Notes: generated by a model from the letters alone, not told the origin. Shown: positions 7,566-14,652, numbered from the stretch's first letter. The stretch is DNA of 24,407 nt from DATHWB01 sp040902855 (GCA_040902855.1 JBBDWN010000086.1:1-24407), one strand, 5' to 3'. Program-made: numbers and translations.

Positions 7566-8297
7566 ATGGCGACACGACCTCAAAAGGGTGCCGCGGTTCC
7601 CTACGAACCACACGTTGGTGAGTCGCGGCAGTATTGGCGGGACATCATCCTCGGTGTCAACGACGGCCTCGTGTCGATGGTCCTGCTCGTGATCGGCGTC
7701 GTCGGTGCTGGGCTCTCCCGCGAAGATGTGATCGTGACCGGCATCGCCGGCGCGCTGGCAGGGGCCGTCTCGATGGGAGCAGGCGAATACCTGGCGACCA
7801 AGTCCCAGGACGAGGTTCTCACGTCGGAGTTGGCGCTGGAGCGGGTCCACATTCAACATCACCGCGAGGCCGAACTGGAACAACTCCACGAGATGTTCGG
7901 GGACATGGGAATCCACGCCGAGGATCTCGACACCGTGGTCGCCGCCTTCGACCGATCCGACCGAGCCCTGTTGAACGCCATGAAGGCTCTCGAGTTCGGT
8001 GCGCCCGATTCCGAGCGCCGCTCCCCCTACAAGGCGATGGGCTTTTCCTCGTTGCTGTTCTTCTTCGGTGCCATCCCGCCGGTGGCGCCATTCCTGTTCA
8101 CCGACACGACGACCCAGGGACTGTGGTGGGCAACAATCCTCACGGCGTTGGCGCTGTTCGGGGTCGGGGCCGCCAAGACACGGGTCACACGCACCAACCC
8201 GATCGTGGCCGGCTTGGAAAACCTCGTGATCGCCGGTCTGGGCGGACTCATCGCGTGGTCGGTGGGTGTGGCGTTGGGCAACGGCCCGACCGCCTGA
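7566..8297 (+). CDS. VIT1/CCC1-family (DUF125) iron/manganese transporter-like membrane protein
   Basis: This 243-residue protein has five predicted membrane segments, at about residues 28-50, 55-78, 158-176, 184-204 and 214-236. The family marks are GVNDGLVSMVLLV in the first helix and GAGEYLATKSQDE at the end of the second. A charged, His/Glu-rich helical stretch (about 85-150, ERVHIQHHREAELEQLHEMF) lies between helices 2 and 3, where the eukaryotic VIT1 metal-binding domain sits. Family members move Fe2+ or Mn2+ out of the cytoplasm or into stores, usually by proton exchange. The bacterial role is likely metal detoxification, which is an inference. It begins right after a TACACT element and lies 79 bp upstream of the XRE regulator on the same strand. 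That regulator has its own strong promoter. Confidence 0.88.
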   Translation: MATRPQKGAAVPYEPHVGESRQYWRDIILGVNDGLVSMVLLVIGVVGAGLSREDVIVTGIAGALAGAVSMGAGEYLATKSQDEVLTSELALERVHIQHHREAELEQLHEMFGDMGIHAEDLDTVVAAFDRSDRALLNAMKALEFGAPDSERRSPYKAMGFSSLLFFFGAIPPVAPFLFTDTTTQGLWWATILTALALFGVGAAKTRVTRTNPIVAGLENLVIAGLGGLIAWSVGVALGNGPTA

Positions 8298-8340
8298 TTC
8301 CGCCCGAAAATCGGGGTGCTCGCAAAAAGCGGTCACGCGC

Positions 8341-8369
8341 TTGCAAAAGTATATCGCTTGCGATATATT
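8341..8369 (+). promoter_or_regulatory. Strong promoter (TTGCAA-17-TATATT) of the XRE/HBHA-like unit
   Basis: TTGCAA at 8341-8346 and TATATT at 8364-8369 are separated by exactly 17 nt. Seven nt follow before the GTG start at 8377, so the regulator mRNA is predicted to be leaderless. This is an AT-rich island in very GC-rich DNA and the best sigma-70-type promoter in the window. Confidence 0.75.
8350..8367. promoter_or_regulatory. Perfect palindromic operator inside the XRE promoter
   Basis: TATATCGC (8350-8357), the spacer TT, and GCGATATA (8360-8367) form a perfect 8-bp inverted repeat. It fills the spacer and overlaps the -10 hexamer. Outer arms TGCAA (8342-8346) and TTGCA (8368-8372) also match, but with 3 extra bases on the left. 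A repressor bound here would block RNA polymerase. The obvious candidate is the XRE protein encoded next. Confidence 0.7.
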
Positions 8370-8376
8370 GCACTTT

Positions 8377-8763
8377 GTGAGTGACAGCAAGCAGGTTGAA
8401 CCCCAACAAGACGAGGCGGACAGCCACGTCGGCACGTTCATCCGCGAGCAGCGGGAGCGAGCCAATCTCTCGCTCCGCCGTCTGGCGGACCGGGCCGGAG
8501 TCTCCAACCCGTATCTGTCACAGATCGAACGCGGCATCCGTCGGCCATCGGCCGAGATCCTCAAGCGCCTGTCACGGGCTCTCGAAGTCTCCGCTGAATC
8601 GCTCTACACCCGGGCCGGTTTGATCGAGGAAGGCTCCGCTGCCCCGACAGTCGTCGAGGCCATCGAGGCCGATACCGCACTCACTCCAAGACAAAAGAAG
8701 GTCCTGCTGGATCTCTATCGGGCGTTGCTGGATGCAGCGACCGCCAGCGACGAGCAGGAATGA
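8377..8763 (+). CDS. XRE-family transcriptional regulator upstream of an HBHA-like gene
   Basis: This 128-residue cytoplasmic DNA-binding protein has a Cro/CI-type helix-turn-helix at about residues 18-77. The core RRLADRAGVSNPYLSQIERG is followed by RRPSAEILKRLSRALEVSAESLY. A short helical tail (TALTPRQKKVLLDLYRALL) probably helps dimerisation. From memory, the same regulator type with the same tail sits directly upstream of hbhA in mycobacteria (Rv0474-Rv0475), so this looks like a conserved pair. I chose the GTG at 8377 because the -10 TATATT ends 7 nt earlier. Starting further upstream would place the promoter inside the gene. It probably represses its own promoter through the palindrome at 8350-8367 and so also sets expression of the next gene, 16 bp downstream. 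Confidence 0.9.
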   Translation: MSDSKQVEPQQDEADSHVGTFIREQRERANLSLRRLADRAGVSNPYLSQIERGIRRPSAEILKRLSRALEVSAESLYTRAGLIEEGSAAPTVVEAIEADTALTPRQKKVLLDLYRALLDAATASDEQE

Positions 8764-8779
8764 AGAAGGAGCACACTCC

Positions 8780-9325
8780 ATGAGCACCAAGAAGTATCTC
8801 TACGCAGCAGTCGGCGCCCAGGTTGCCGTCGCCAAGTCGGCCCAGGCCAAGCTCGAAGAGCTGATGGCGAAGGTCAACGAGAACGCCACCTCGACGTCGA
8901 AGGACATGAAGGGTCGCATCGATGTCTGGGCCGGCCAGGGCGAGCAGTTCCTCGGAAAGGTCACCGACACCAAGGCGATCGACGAGCTGACCTCGAAGGT
9001 CGACTTCGATCAGATGCAGACCCAGGTCAACAAGCTGCGCGACCAACTCGAAGACATCGTCTCCACGTGGAGGGCGAACTTCCGTCCCGCGGGCGCCGAG
9101 AAGGTCACCGTGTCCGCATCGGTGACGACCGCAGCCAAGACCCCCGCAGCCAAGGCTCCCGCAGCCAAGGCCTCCACAGCCAAGACCACGGCTGCCAAGA
9201 AGCCGGCTGCCAAGAAGCCCGCTGCCAAGAAGCCCGCAGCCCGGACAACGGCTGCGAAGAAGCCGGCCGCCAAGACGGCTGCCAAGACAACGGCCGCCAA
9301 GAAGCCCGTCTCCAAGGCCTCCTGA
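8780..9325 (+). CDS. HBHA-like/phasin-like coiled-coil protein with Lys/Ala/Pro-rich C-terminal tail
   Basis: This is a 181-residue protein. Residues 1 to about 100 are strongly helical and amphipathic (KSAQAKLEELMAKVNENA and similar) and likely form a coiled coil. Residues of about 108-181 are a basic tail of repeated AAKKPAAK-type units, resembling both the heparin-binding tail of mycobacterial HBHA and histone H1-like tails. HBHA is a surface adhesin also linked to lipid inclusions. Here adhesion, nucleoid binding or granule binding all remain possible. No signal peptide is present, as in HBHA. The ATG has a good ribosome site (AAGAAGGAG, 8763-8771) that begins at the last base of the regulator stop codon. 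The repeated tail is GC-balanced coding sequence. A perfect hairpin follows at 9353-9384. Confidence 0.85.
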   Translation: MSTKKYLYAAVGAQVAVAKSAQAKLEELMAKVNENATSTSKDMKGRIDVWAGQGEQFLGKVTDTKAIDELTSKVDFDQMQTQVNKLRDQLEDIVSTWRANFRPAGAEKVTVSASVTTAAKTPAAKAPAAKASTAKTTAAKKPAAKKPAAKKPAARTTAAKKPAAKTAAKTTAAKKPVSKAS

Positions 9326-9352
9326 CCGACCGCTCGATTCCCGAGCACAATT

Positions 9353-9384
9353 ACGGGGCCCCGGTGATCACACCGGGGCCCCGT
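9353..9384. terminator. Perfect 14-bp hairpin between convergent genes
   Basis: ACGGGGCCCCGGTG (9353-9366), the loop ATCA, and an exactly complementary arm (9371-9384) form a stem of 14 uninterrupted pairs. It lies 27 bp after the HBHA-like stop and 25 bp after the convergent DUF4332 stop, so it can serve both strands. There is no T-run, as is common for terminators in high-GC Actinomycetota. Confidence 0.85.
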
Positions 9385-9409
9385 CGCGTCTGGGCGACGT
9401 GTCGGCGGA

Positions 9410-9814
9410 TCAGCTCGAAACCGAAGGCTCCACGTCAGCCGCCGCCTCGACCCACCCGGCGACCATCGCCTCGGTGGGAAGCCTCCGCACCAGACGCTTC
9501 TCATCGTTCACGTCGACCATCGCGTTGAGAAGGCTGCGGGGATTCCGACGACGGAGTGCCTTGACGGTGTCAACGCCGACCACCTTCAACAGGTCGGCGT
9601 ATTCGGCGCCGACACCTTTGATGCGCATCAGATCGGCCCGGTTCACCCAGTCCAGCAGCTTGTCCGGGTCGAGGTCCGTCGACTTGGCCAGCGCATTCCT
9701 CCCCCGCTTCGTGCTGGCGTGTCGGAGGAGCGACTCGGTCGTGCGAACGCCTGCCTTCCGGAGCCTCGTGGCCTCCTTCGGGTGGATGCCCCGCAACTCA
9801 CCGATCGATCCCAT
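9410..9814 (-). CDS. DUF4332-like helix-hairpin-helix protein
   Basis: This 134-residue protein contains two tandem helix-hairpin-helix repeats. The first is around ELRGIHPKEATRLRKAGVRTTESLL (residues 5-29). The second is LMRIKGVGAEYADLLKVVGVDTVKAL (about residues 62-87). This matches the DUF4332 type, in which HhH units of the kind found in DNA polymerase and ligase partners bind DNA non-specifically. The function is unknown; a DNA-binding or structural role is inferred. The ATG at 9814 has a GAGAGGGAG ribosome site 10-18 nt upstream. A TAGGGT element on the minus strand (9853-9858) would give a leader of about 30 nt. It is divergent from the TetR gene, with which it seems to share a promoter region. 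Confidence 0.82.
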   Translation of the reverse strand: MGSIGELRGIHPKEATRLRKAGVRTTESLLRHASTKRGRNALAKSTDLDPDKLLDWVNRADLMRIKGVGAEYADLLKVVGVDTVKALRRRNPRSLLNAMVDVNDEKRLVRRLPTEAMVAGWVEAAADVEPSVSS

Positions 9815-9852
9815 GACGACCCACTCCCTCTCGACACACGACTTGGCGGTGG

Positions 9853-9905
9853 ACCCTAGCGCCGACAGACAGCCGCTGACAGGGACAGACGACCTGTTCT
9901 AGGGT
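9853..9905. promoter_or_regulatory. Divergent promoter region for the DUF4332 and TetR genes
   Basis: On the plus strand, CTGACA (9876-9881), an 18-nt spacer and TAGGGT (9900-9905) lead to the TetR GTG 7 nt later (leaderless). On the minus strand, TAGGGT (9858-9853) lies 17 nt from the same hexamer read as TGTCAG. The two promoters therefore overlap back to back. The imperfect repeat ACAG-ACGAC-CTGT (9885-9897) lies between the TetR -35 and -10 and could be an operator. That last part is weak. Confidence 0.45.
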
Positions 9906-9912
9906 TCAGGCC

Positions 9913-10509
9913 GTGACCGGCACGGTGGAACGAAAACGGCAACTCCGCCGCGACCAGATCCTCGACTCTGCGGCGCGCGTCTTCGCCCGCGACGGGTTCC
10001 ACGCCGCCCGGATGGACGACATCGCCTCCGAACTCGATCTGACCAAGGCCGCCCTGTACTACTACTGCGAGTCCAAGGAAGACCTGTTCGTCAAAGTCAT
10101 CGAGGCGAGGGTCGGCATCGCGGTCGACGCCCTCGAGGGTCTCGATTCCGCACACACCACCGCGTCGGATCGAGTTCGGGAAGCGATCCTGACCCACCTC
10201 CGTATCTTCCACCAGCACCGGGATATCTACACGATGTTTCTTGGGGAGAGACTCCGATCGATCAGCGGCGAAGCCGCCTCGGTCGTCGACGAGATGGGTC
10301 GCAGGTTCGAACACCAGTGGGCCGAGTTGTTGGAGGAGGGAGTCGCATCCGGTGAGTTCCGGGCGGACCTCGACATACCGATCACGGTGAAGGCGTCGCT
10401 CTCCATGTGCAACATGACGCTCACGTGGTTCCGACCGGACGGTCGTCTGAGCATCGACGATCTGGCAGCAACCTTCGGCGACATCATCCTCGGCGGCATC
10501 ACCGCATGA
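9913..10509 (+). CDS. TetR/AcrR-family transcriptional repressor
   Basis: This 198-residue regulator has the TetR N-terminal helix-turn-helix at about residues 10-57: RRDQILDSAARVFARDGFHAARMDDIASELDLTKAALYYYCESKEDLF. An all-helical ligand-binding domain follows, with a TetR_C-type pattern (HLRIFHQHRDIYTMFLGE). Such proteins are dimers that leave DNA on binding a small hydrophobic ligand. The TANNNT element 7 nt before the GTG start points to a leaderless transcript. The stop overlaps the start of the LLM oxidoreductase (ATGA), so repressor and enzyme are made together. Likely targets are its own promoter and possibly the nearby 26-bp inverted repeat at 11871-11896. This is an inference, since no binding site is proven. 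Confidence 0.92.
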   Translation: MTGTVERKRQLRRDQILDSAARVFARDGFHAARMDDIASELDLTKAALYYYCESKEDLFVKVIEARVGIAVDALEGLDSAHTTASDRVREAILTHLRIFHQHRDIYTMFLGERLRSISGEAASVVDEMGRRFEHQWAELLEEGVASGEFRADLDIPITVKASLSMCNMTLTWFRPDGRLSIDDLAATFGDIILGGITA

Positions 10510-11456
10510 GGTCGGAAGCCGTACTCGGTCTGTGGCAGGACCGGGCGCCAGACGAGGCTCTCGACACGGCGCGCATCGCCGAAGACCTCGGATACCGGCG
10601 CCTGTGGATCGGCGAGATGGTCACCTACGACGCCTTCGCGCTGGCGACCGCGGTGGCAGCGAGCACCCGATCCATCGAACCGGTCGTCGGGCCTCTGGCA
10701 GTGACCGTGCGCAGTGCGGCCAACATCGCCATGGGGGTCGCATCTGTGACCTCGCTCACCGGTCGAACCGCCCACGTCGCGCTGGGCACATCCAGCAAAG
10801 TCGTCGTCGAACGATGGCACGGCCGCAGTCGGGCGGGCGGACCAGACCAACTCGGCGCATCCGCCCGTTCGGTTCGTGCCCTTCTGGCCGGCGAGCGTGA
10901 TCCTGTCTCAGGGTTTCGACTCCGTCTTCCCCCGACACCGGCGACCATTCACATCGCCGCCTTCGGCGCAAGGGCGATCGAGGCGGCGGCCGATCACGCC
11001 GACCGCATGCTCCTCAACATGGTGACACCCACCGCCGCCGCCGACTTTCGTCGGCTACTGGACGCCGCCGGCGGACGCGACGTTCCTCTCTCGGCTTGGT
11101 TGGTGACGGCTGTCGATCCGACGCCGGCCGATCTCGCTCAGATCCGATCGGCAGTCGTCGGCTACCTGTCCGCTCCCGGATACGGCGAGATGTTCGCGGC
11201 GGCCGGATACGGCGCACTCGTCGAACGAGCTCGTGCCGGGACCCACCCGCGCGACCTCCTCGAGTCCATCCCAGACGGCTTCGAACGCTCGGTCGGTCTG
11301 GTCGGTTCGAAACCCGAGATCGAGACGCTCATCGCCGACTATCGGGATGCCGGACTCGACGCCGTATGCGTGGTTCCGGTGACCGCATCCGGCGACCGGG
11401 GTCGGAACGCGCTCGCAGTCGTCGCAGACCTCACCGACGCCATTGGAGCCGGTTGA
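10506..11456 (+). CDS. LLM-class (luciferase-like), probably F420-dependent oxidoreductase
   Basis: This 316-residue TIM-barrel protein is of the bacterial luciferase/LLM family. The N-terminal pattern ALDTARIAEDLGYRRLWIGEM, the VVGPLAVTVRSAANIAMGVASVTSLTGRTAHVALGTSS region (residues about 60-98) and the C-terminal SVGLVGSKPEIETLIADYRDAGLDAVCVVPV are typical. In Actinomycetota most members with this short form use coenzyme F420; FMN is the alternative. The reaction is probably oxidation or reduction of a small organic molecule. It is translationally coupled to the TetR gene. Its last 26 bp overlap the convergent lipocalin-like gene. Together with the oxygenase and thiolase downstream it suggests a catabolic cluster. 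Confidence 0.88.
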   Translation: MRSEAVLGLWQDRAPDEALDTARIAEDLGYRRLWIGEMVTYDAFALATAVAASTRSIEPVVGPLAVTVRSAANIAMGVASVTSLTGRTAHVALGTSSKVVVERWHGRSRAGGPDQLGASARSVRALLAGERDPVSGFRLRLPPTPATIHIAAFGARAIEAAADHADRMLLNMVTPTAAADFRRLLDAAGGRDVPLSAWLVTAVDPTPADLAQIRSAVVGYLSAPGYGEMFAAAGYGALVERARAGTHPRDLLESIPDGFERSVGLVGSKPEIETLIADYRDAGLDAVCVVPVTASGDRGRNALAVVADLTDAIGAG

Positions 11457-11847
11457 CCACGACTCGTCCCGACGGAGTCGTATGCGGTTCGGTCGAGAGG
11501 ACCAGGTCGCCGTCCTGCCATCCGATCATCCGGATCTGTTCGTCTCCTACCCAGTCGGGGAAGAGGCTCACCTCGACGTGGTGGATCACACGATCGCCAT
11601 CGACGGTGTAGGTCCCGGCGTAGGACAGATACCCGGCGGCAGCCGCCGCGCGTTGTTCGGCAGTCGCGGCGGCCAGCGTGCCTGATCCAAGCAAAACTCG
11701 GTCCCGGCGCTGAAGGGTGGCCCACATCCGCCCGTCCTCGGTGTAGGTCAGGATGCCTTCGGCACGGCCGCCGAACGGACGGGTGACGGTGTCATCGACC
11801 GATGCGGTCCAATCCACGAGACGCCACGTCCCCACGAGAGATTCCAT
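11431..11847 (-). CDS. Lipocalin-like domain protein
   Basis: This 138-residue protein shows the lipocalin-like (Lipocalin_5) pattern: LVGTWRLVDW at the start, GILTYTEDGRMWATL for the second and third strands, GYLSYAGTYTVDGDRVIHHVEV in the middle and LVLSTEP near the end. This is a small beta-barrel thought to bind hydrophobic ligands. No signal peptide is seen, so it is probably cytoplasmic. The ATG at 11847 is favoured because TATCGT lies 7 nt upstream on the minus strand. A GTG 9 nt earlier (11856) is an alternative. Its 3' end overlaps the LLM gene by 26 bp tail to tail. Its promoter is divergent from that of the carotenoid-oxygenase gene, with a perfect inverted repeat between them. Confidence 0.82.
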   Translation of the reverse strand: MESLVGTWRLVDWTASVDDTVTRPFGGRAEGILTYTEDGRMWATLQRRDRVLLGSGTLAAATAEQRAAAAAGYLSYAGTYTVDGDRVIHHVEVSLFPDWVGDEQIRMIGWQDGDLVLSTEPHTTPSGRVVVNRLQWRR

Positions 11848-11870
11848 CGGGGGCACGATACCCGAGAAGG

Positions 11871-11896
11871 AGATTTCTACCCGCCGGTAGAAATCT
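11871..11896. promoter_or_regulatory. 26-bp perfect inverted repeat, probable TetR-type operator
   Basis: AGATTTCTACC (11871-11881), the 4-nt spacer CGCC, and GGTAGAAATCT (11886-11896) form exact 11-bp arms. The site lies between the divergent lipocalin-like and oxygenase genes. Its right arm overlaps a possible -35 (TAGAAA, 11888-11893) that is 17 nt from TACGGT (11911-11916). The AT-rich arms stand out from the GC-rich surroundings. Confidence 0.75.
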
Positions 11897-11916
11897 GGCT
11901 CTGCAGTTGATACGGT
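11888..11916 (+). promoter_or_regulatory. Candidate promoter of the oxygenase-thiolase unit
   Basis: TAGAAA (11888-11893), 17 nt, TACGGT (11911-11916). The start codon is 27 nt further on and has its own ribosome site (GAAAGGA, 11929-11935). The -35 is embedded in the inverted repeat, which would allow repression. Confidence 0.4.
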
Positions 11917-11943
11917 GGGCGCGCAGCCGAAAGGACCCCACCT

Positions 11944-13389
11944 GTGACACTCGTCCGCAATGACGCTCTCAACCTCGCGCTCGACACGGGAGACAACCCG
12001 TATCTGATGGACGGGTACGCACCGGTCGACACCGAGATCGATGCCGAAGACCTCGAAGTCGTCGGTGAGATCCCCTCAGACCTCAACGGCCTCTACGTGC
12101 GAAACGGGCCCAACCCGATGTACAGCCCTCCCGGTCGCTACCACTGGTTCGACGGCGACGGGATGCTGCACGCCATCCATTTCCGGGACGGCAAAGCCAC
12201 CTACCGCAACCGCTGGGTGCAGACCAAAGGACTCCACGGAAACCAGGAAGCGGGACGCGAGCGGTACAGCGGGATGATCGAACCGTCGGATCGGAACCCG
12301 CCCACCTCCAAGTACCGCGGTCTGAAGGACACTGCCAACACCGACGTCGTCTTCCACAACGGATCGCTGACCGCGCTGTGGTATCTCTCCGGAGACCCGT
12401 ACCGCATCGATCCGATGACCCTCGAGACCATCGGCAGGGAAGACTGGGGTGGCGCTCGCAACGGTTGCGTGTCCGCCCACGCCAAGATCGACGAGTCGAC
12501 AGGCGAATTCATGTTCTTCGACTACGGACCGAAAGCGCCCTACCTCTGGTACGGCGTCGTCTCGGCCGACGGTCGGCTCGTCCACCACGTGCCCGTCCCG
12601 CTCCCGGCGGCGCGTATGCCCCACGACATGGCCATCACACCCCGCTACTCCATCCTGATGGACCTGCCGTTGTACGCGGATCCCGAAGTGTTCGCGTCCG
12701 GGCGGCACCGCCTCGTCTTCGACGAGGACACGCCATCACGTTTCGCGGTGATTCCCCGTCACGGGTCCGAGGTTCGATGGTTCGAAGCCGACCCTTGCTA
12801 CATCTATCACACGATGAACGCCTGGGAGGAGGGCGACACCATCGTCATGGACGTGTGTCGCACCCGGCGGCCGGCCCCTCCGACCCGGCCCCTCGACGGA
12901 CCCCTCGAATCGCTCCTCGAATATCTGCGGCTCGACGCCCAGTGGTACCGGTATCGCTTCGACATGAAGACGGGCGCCACCACCGAAGGCGCCATGGACG
13001 ACCTCAACACCGAGTTCCCGACCATCAACACGTCGCGGACCGGGATTCCCAGTCGGTATGCGTACAACATCGCCATCGAGAGCGGGTACACCACCCTGTT
13101 CGACGGCATCGTCAAGTACGACATGGAGAGCGGGTCGTCCCAACGCTACGACTTCGGGCCGGGCAGGTTCGGTTCGGAGGCGCCGTTCGCAGCCCGTTCG
13201 GACAAAGCAGAAGACGACGGATACCTCGTCAGTTTCGTCGCCAACCACGAAGACGGGCACTCCGAATGCGTCATCATCGACGCTCCCACCATGACCGAGG
13301 TCGGACGCGTCCAGATCCCGCAGCGGGTACCGCACGGCTTCCACGCCTGCTGGGTGGACCAGGAGCAACTCGAGGCACGCCGGACGTGA
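11944..13389 (+). CDS. Carotenoid cleavage dioxygenase-family protein
   Basis: This 481-residue non-heme iron oxygenase is of the carotenoid/stilbene cleavage family, seven-bladed propellers that split a C=C bond to give two carbonyl products. The four iron-ligand histidines are visible: H179 (SAHAKID), H227 (MPHDMAI), H289 (YIYHTMNAWEE) and H464 (VPHGFHACW). The early LNGLYVRNGPNP and YHWFDGDGMLH motifs are also family hallmarks. Substrates in bacteria range from carotenoids and apocarotenals to lignostilbene and isoeugenol, and the sequence does not choose among them. No carotenoid synthesis genes are in the window. The GTG start has GAAAGGA 8 nt upstream. The stop overlaps the thiolase start by 4 bp (GTGA), so oxygenase and thiolase are likely one functional pair. 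Confidence 0.93.
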   Translation: MTLVRNDALNLALDTGDNPYLMDGYAPVDTEIDAEDLEVVGEIPSDLNGLYVRNGPNPMYSPPGRYHWFDGDGMLHAIHFRDGKATYRNRWVQTKGLHGNQEAGRERYSGMIEPSDRNPPTSKYRGLKDTANTDVVFHNGSLTALWYLSGDPYRIDPMTLETIGREDWGGARNGCVSAHAKIDESTGEFMFFDYGPKAPYLWYGVVSADGRLVHHVPVPLPAARMPHDMAITPRYSILMDLPLYADPEVFASGRHRLVFDEDTPSRFAVIPRHGSEVRWFEADPCYIYHTMNAWEEGDTIVMDVCRTRRPAPPTRPLDGPLESLLEYLRLDAQWYRYRFDMKTGATTEGAMDDLNTEFPTINTSRTGIPSRYAYNIAIESGYTTLFDGIVKYDMESGSSQRYDFGPGRFGSEAPFAARSDKAEDDGYLVSFVANHEDGHSECVIIDAPTMTEVGRVQIPQRVPHGFHACWVDQEQLEARRT

Positions 13390-14612
13390 GTCGCAAGATC
13401 CACATTCTCGGCGGATACCAGACCGACTTCGCCGACAACTGGACCACCGTCGGGAAGACGGCGTTCGAGGGACTGTCCGAAGCCGTGCTCGGAGCGCTGG
13501 CGGATGCGAGTGTCGACCCTTCAGAGGTCGACGCCTTCGAAGTCGGGAACTTCGTCGGCGAACTCTTCTTGGGCCAGGGACAGCTGGGAGGAATGGTCGC
13601 CTCGATCGACCCGGCGTTCGCCGGAAAGCCGGGAGCCCGCCACGAGGCTGCGTGCGCGTCCGGATCGGTCGCGGCGATGTCGGCGATCTCGCGAATCGAG
13701 GCCGGGTGGAGTGACGTGGTCGTCGTCGTCGGCATGGAACAGATGCGCAACGTCGATGCCGTCACCGCCGCCGACCATCTCGGCGCCGCCATGTGGCGGG
13801 GCGAGGAAGGTCAGGAGGCCAAGTATCCGTGGGTCAACCAGTTTTCCCAGATCGCAGACGCCTACGCCGAACGGTGGGGGCTCGACGACGCCCATCTCGG
13901 AGCCATCGCCGAAAAGAACTTCGACAACGCCAAACGCAATCCGAAAGCCCAGTCGCGGGCATGGTCGTTCGAGCCCGCCGCCTTCGGACCAGACGACGAT
14001 CTGAACCCGATCATCGAAGGTCGCCTCCGTCGCCAAGACTGCGGACGGATCACCGACGGGGCGGCAGCCGTCGTCCTGTGCTCCGGGGCCTACGCATCCC
14101 GGCACGCCTCCCGCACCGGCAACGACGTCGCCACCTTCCCCCGAATCTCCGGCTGGAGCACCGCCACCGCACCCATGCTCCTCGAAACCAAGCTCCGCGC
14201 CGCGCCCGAGGACGGCCCGATGTTCCCACACGTCGCCAGGGTCATCGCCGAGGCCCGCCAGATGGCACAGACCGAAATCGACCACATCGACCTCGTCGAA
14301 ACCCACGACTGTTTCACGATCAGCGAGTACCTCGCCTACGACCACTTGGGAATGAGCGCGCCCGGCAAGGCGTGGCAGGTGGTGGAAACCGGGGCGGCCC
14401 GAATGGACGGCCACCTCCCGGTCAACCCGTCCGGCGGCCTCATCGGGGGAGGCCACCCGGTTGGTGCGACCGGAGTCCGCATGCTCGTCGACGCCGCCTC
14501 CCAACTTCGAGGCACCGCCGGCGACACTCAGGTCGAAGGCGCCCGCACGGCACAGACTCTCAACATCGGCGGCTCCATGACCACCGTCGCCAGCTTCGTC
14601 GTCCAGACCTGA
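13386..14612 (+). CDS. SCP2/SCPx-type thiolase family protein
   Basis: This 408-residue thiolase-fold enzyme has the nucleophilic Cys C90 in EAACASGS and the active-site His H357 in GGGHPVGATG, preceded by NPSGG. The motif ETHDCFTISE is characteristic of SCP-x thiolases. The second cysteine of classical thiolases is replaced by N393 in LNIGGS, as in the SCP2-type group. These enzymes break or form 3-ketoacyl-CoA bonds, often in sterol side-chain or unusual acyl chain degradation. Members in Actinomycetota often work beside a small DUF35/OB-fold partner, which is not present here. Its GTG start overlaps the oxygenase stop. A plausible role is CoA-dependent processing of an oxygenase product, but that is an inference. 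Confidence 0.9.
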   Translation: MSRKIHILGGYQTDFADNWTTVGKTAFEGLSEAVLGALADASVDPSEVDAFEVGNFVGELFLGQGQLGGMVASIDPAFAGKPGARHEAACASGSVAAMSAISRIEAGWSDVVVVVGMEQMRNVDAVTAADHLGAAMWRGEEGQEAKYPWVNQFSQIADAYAERWGLDDAHLGAIAEKNFDNAKRNPKAQSRAWSFEPAAFGPDDDLNPIIEGRLRRQDCGRITDGAAAVVLCSGAYASRHASRTGNDVATFPRISGWSTATAPMLLETKLRAAPEDGPMFPHVARVIAEARQMAQTEIDHIDLVETHDCFTISEYLAYDHLGMSAPGKAWQVVETGAARMDGHLPVNPSGGLIGGGHPVGATGVRMLVDAASQLRGTAGDTQVEGARTAQTLNIGGSMTTVASFVVQT

Positions 14613-14652
14613 GAACCAGGCGGTGATCCCAGGCTGGGAGGGCTGTACGCCG

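Noticed and set aside
8263..8376. Longer XRE protein starting upstream of 8377
   Set aside because: It would place the -35, -10 and operator inside the coding region and add residues unlike any regulator N-terminus.
6462..8564. Extension of tyrA to a 700-residue protein
   Set aside because: The added part is antisense to the VIT and XRE genes. The Rossmann motif and a TAGGCT element place the start at 7487.
9127..9325. Possible CRISPR or direct-repeat array
   Set aside because: The repeats are short codon blocks in frame within the HBHA-like tail, with no unique spacers.
13521..14504. Minus-strand open frame of 327 codons opposite the thiolase
   Set aside because: It has no recognisable domain or ribosome site. 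The thiolase motifs on the plus strand are complete.
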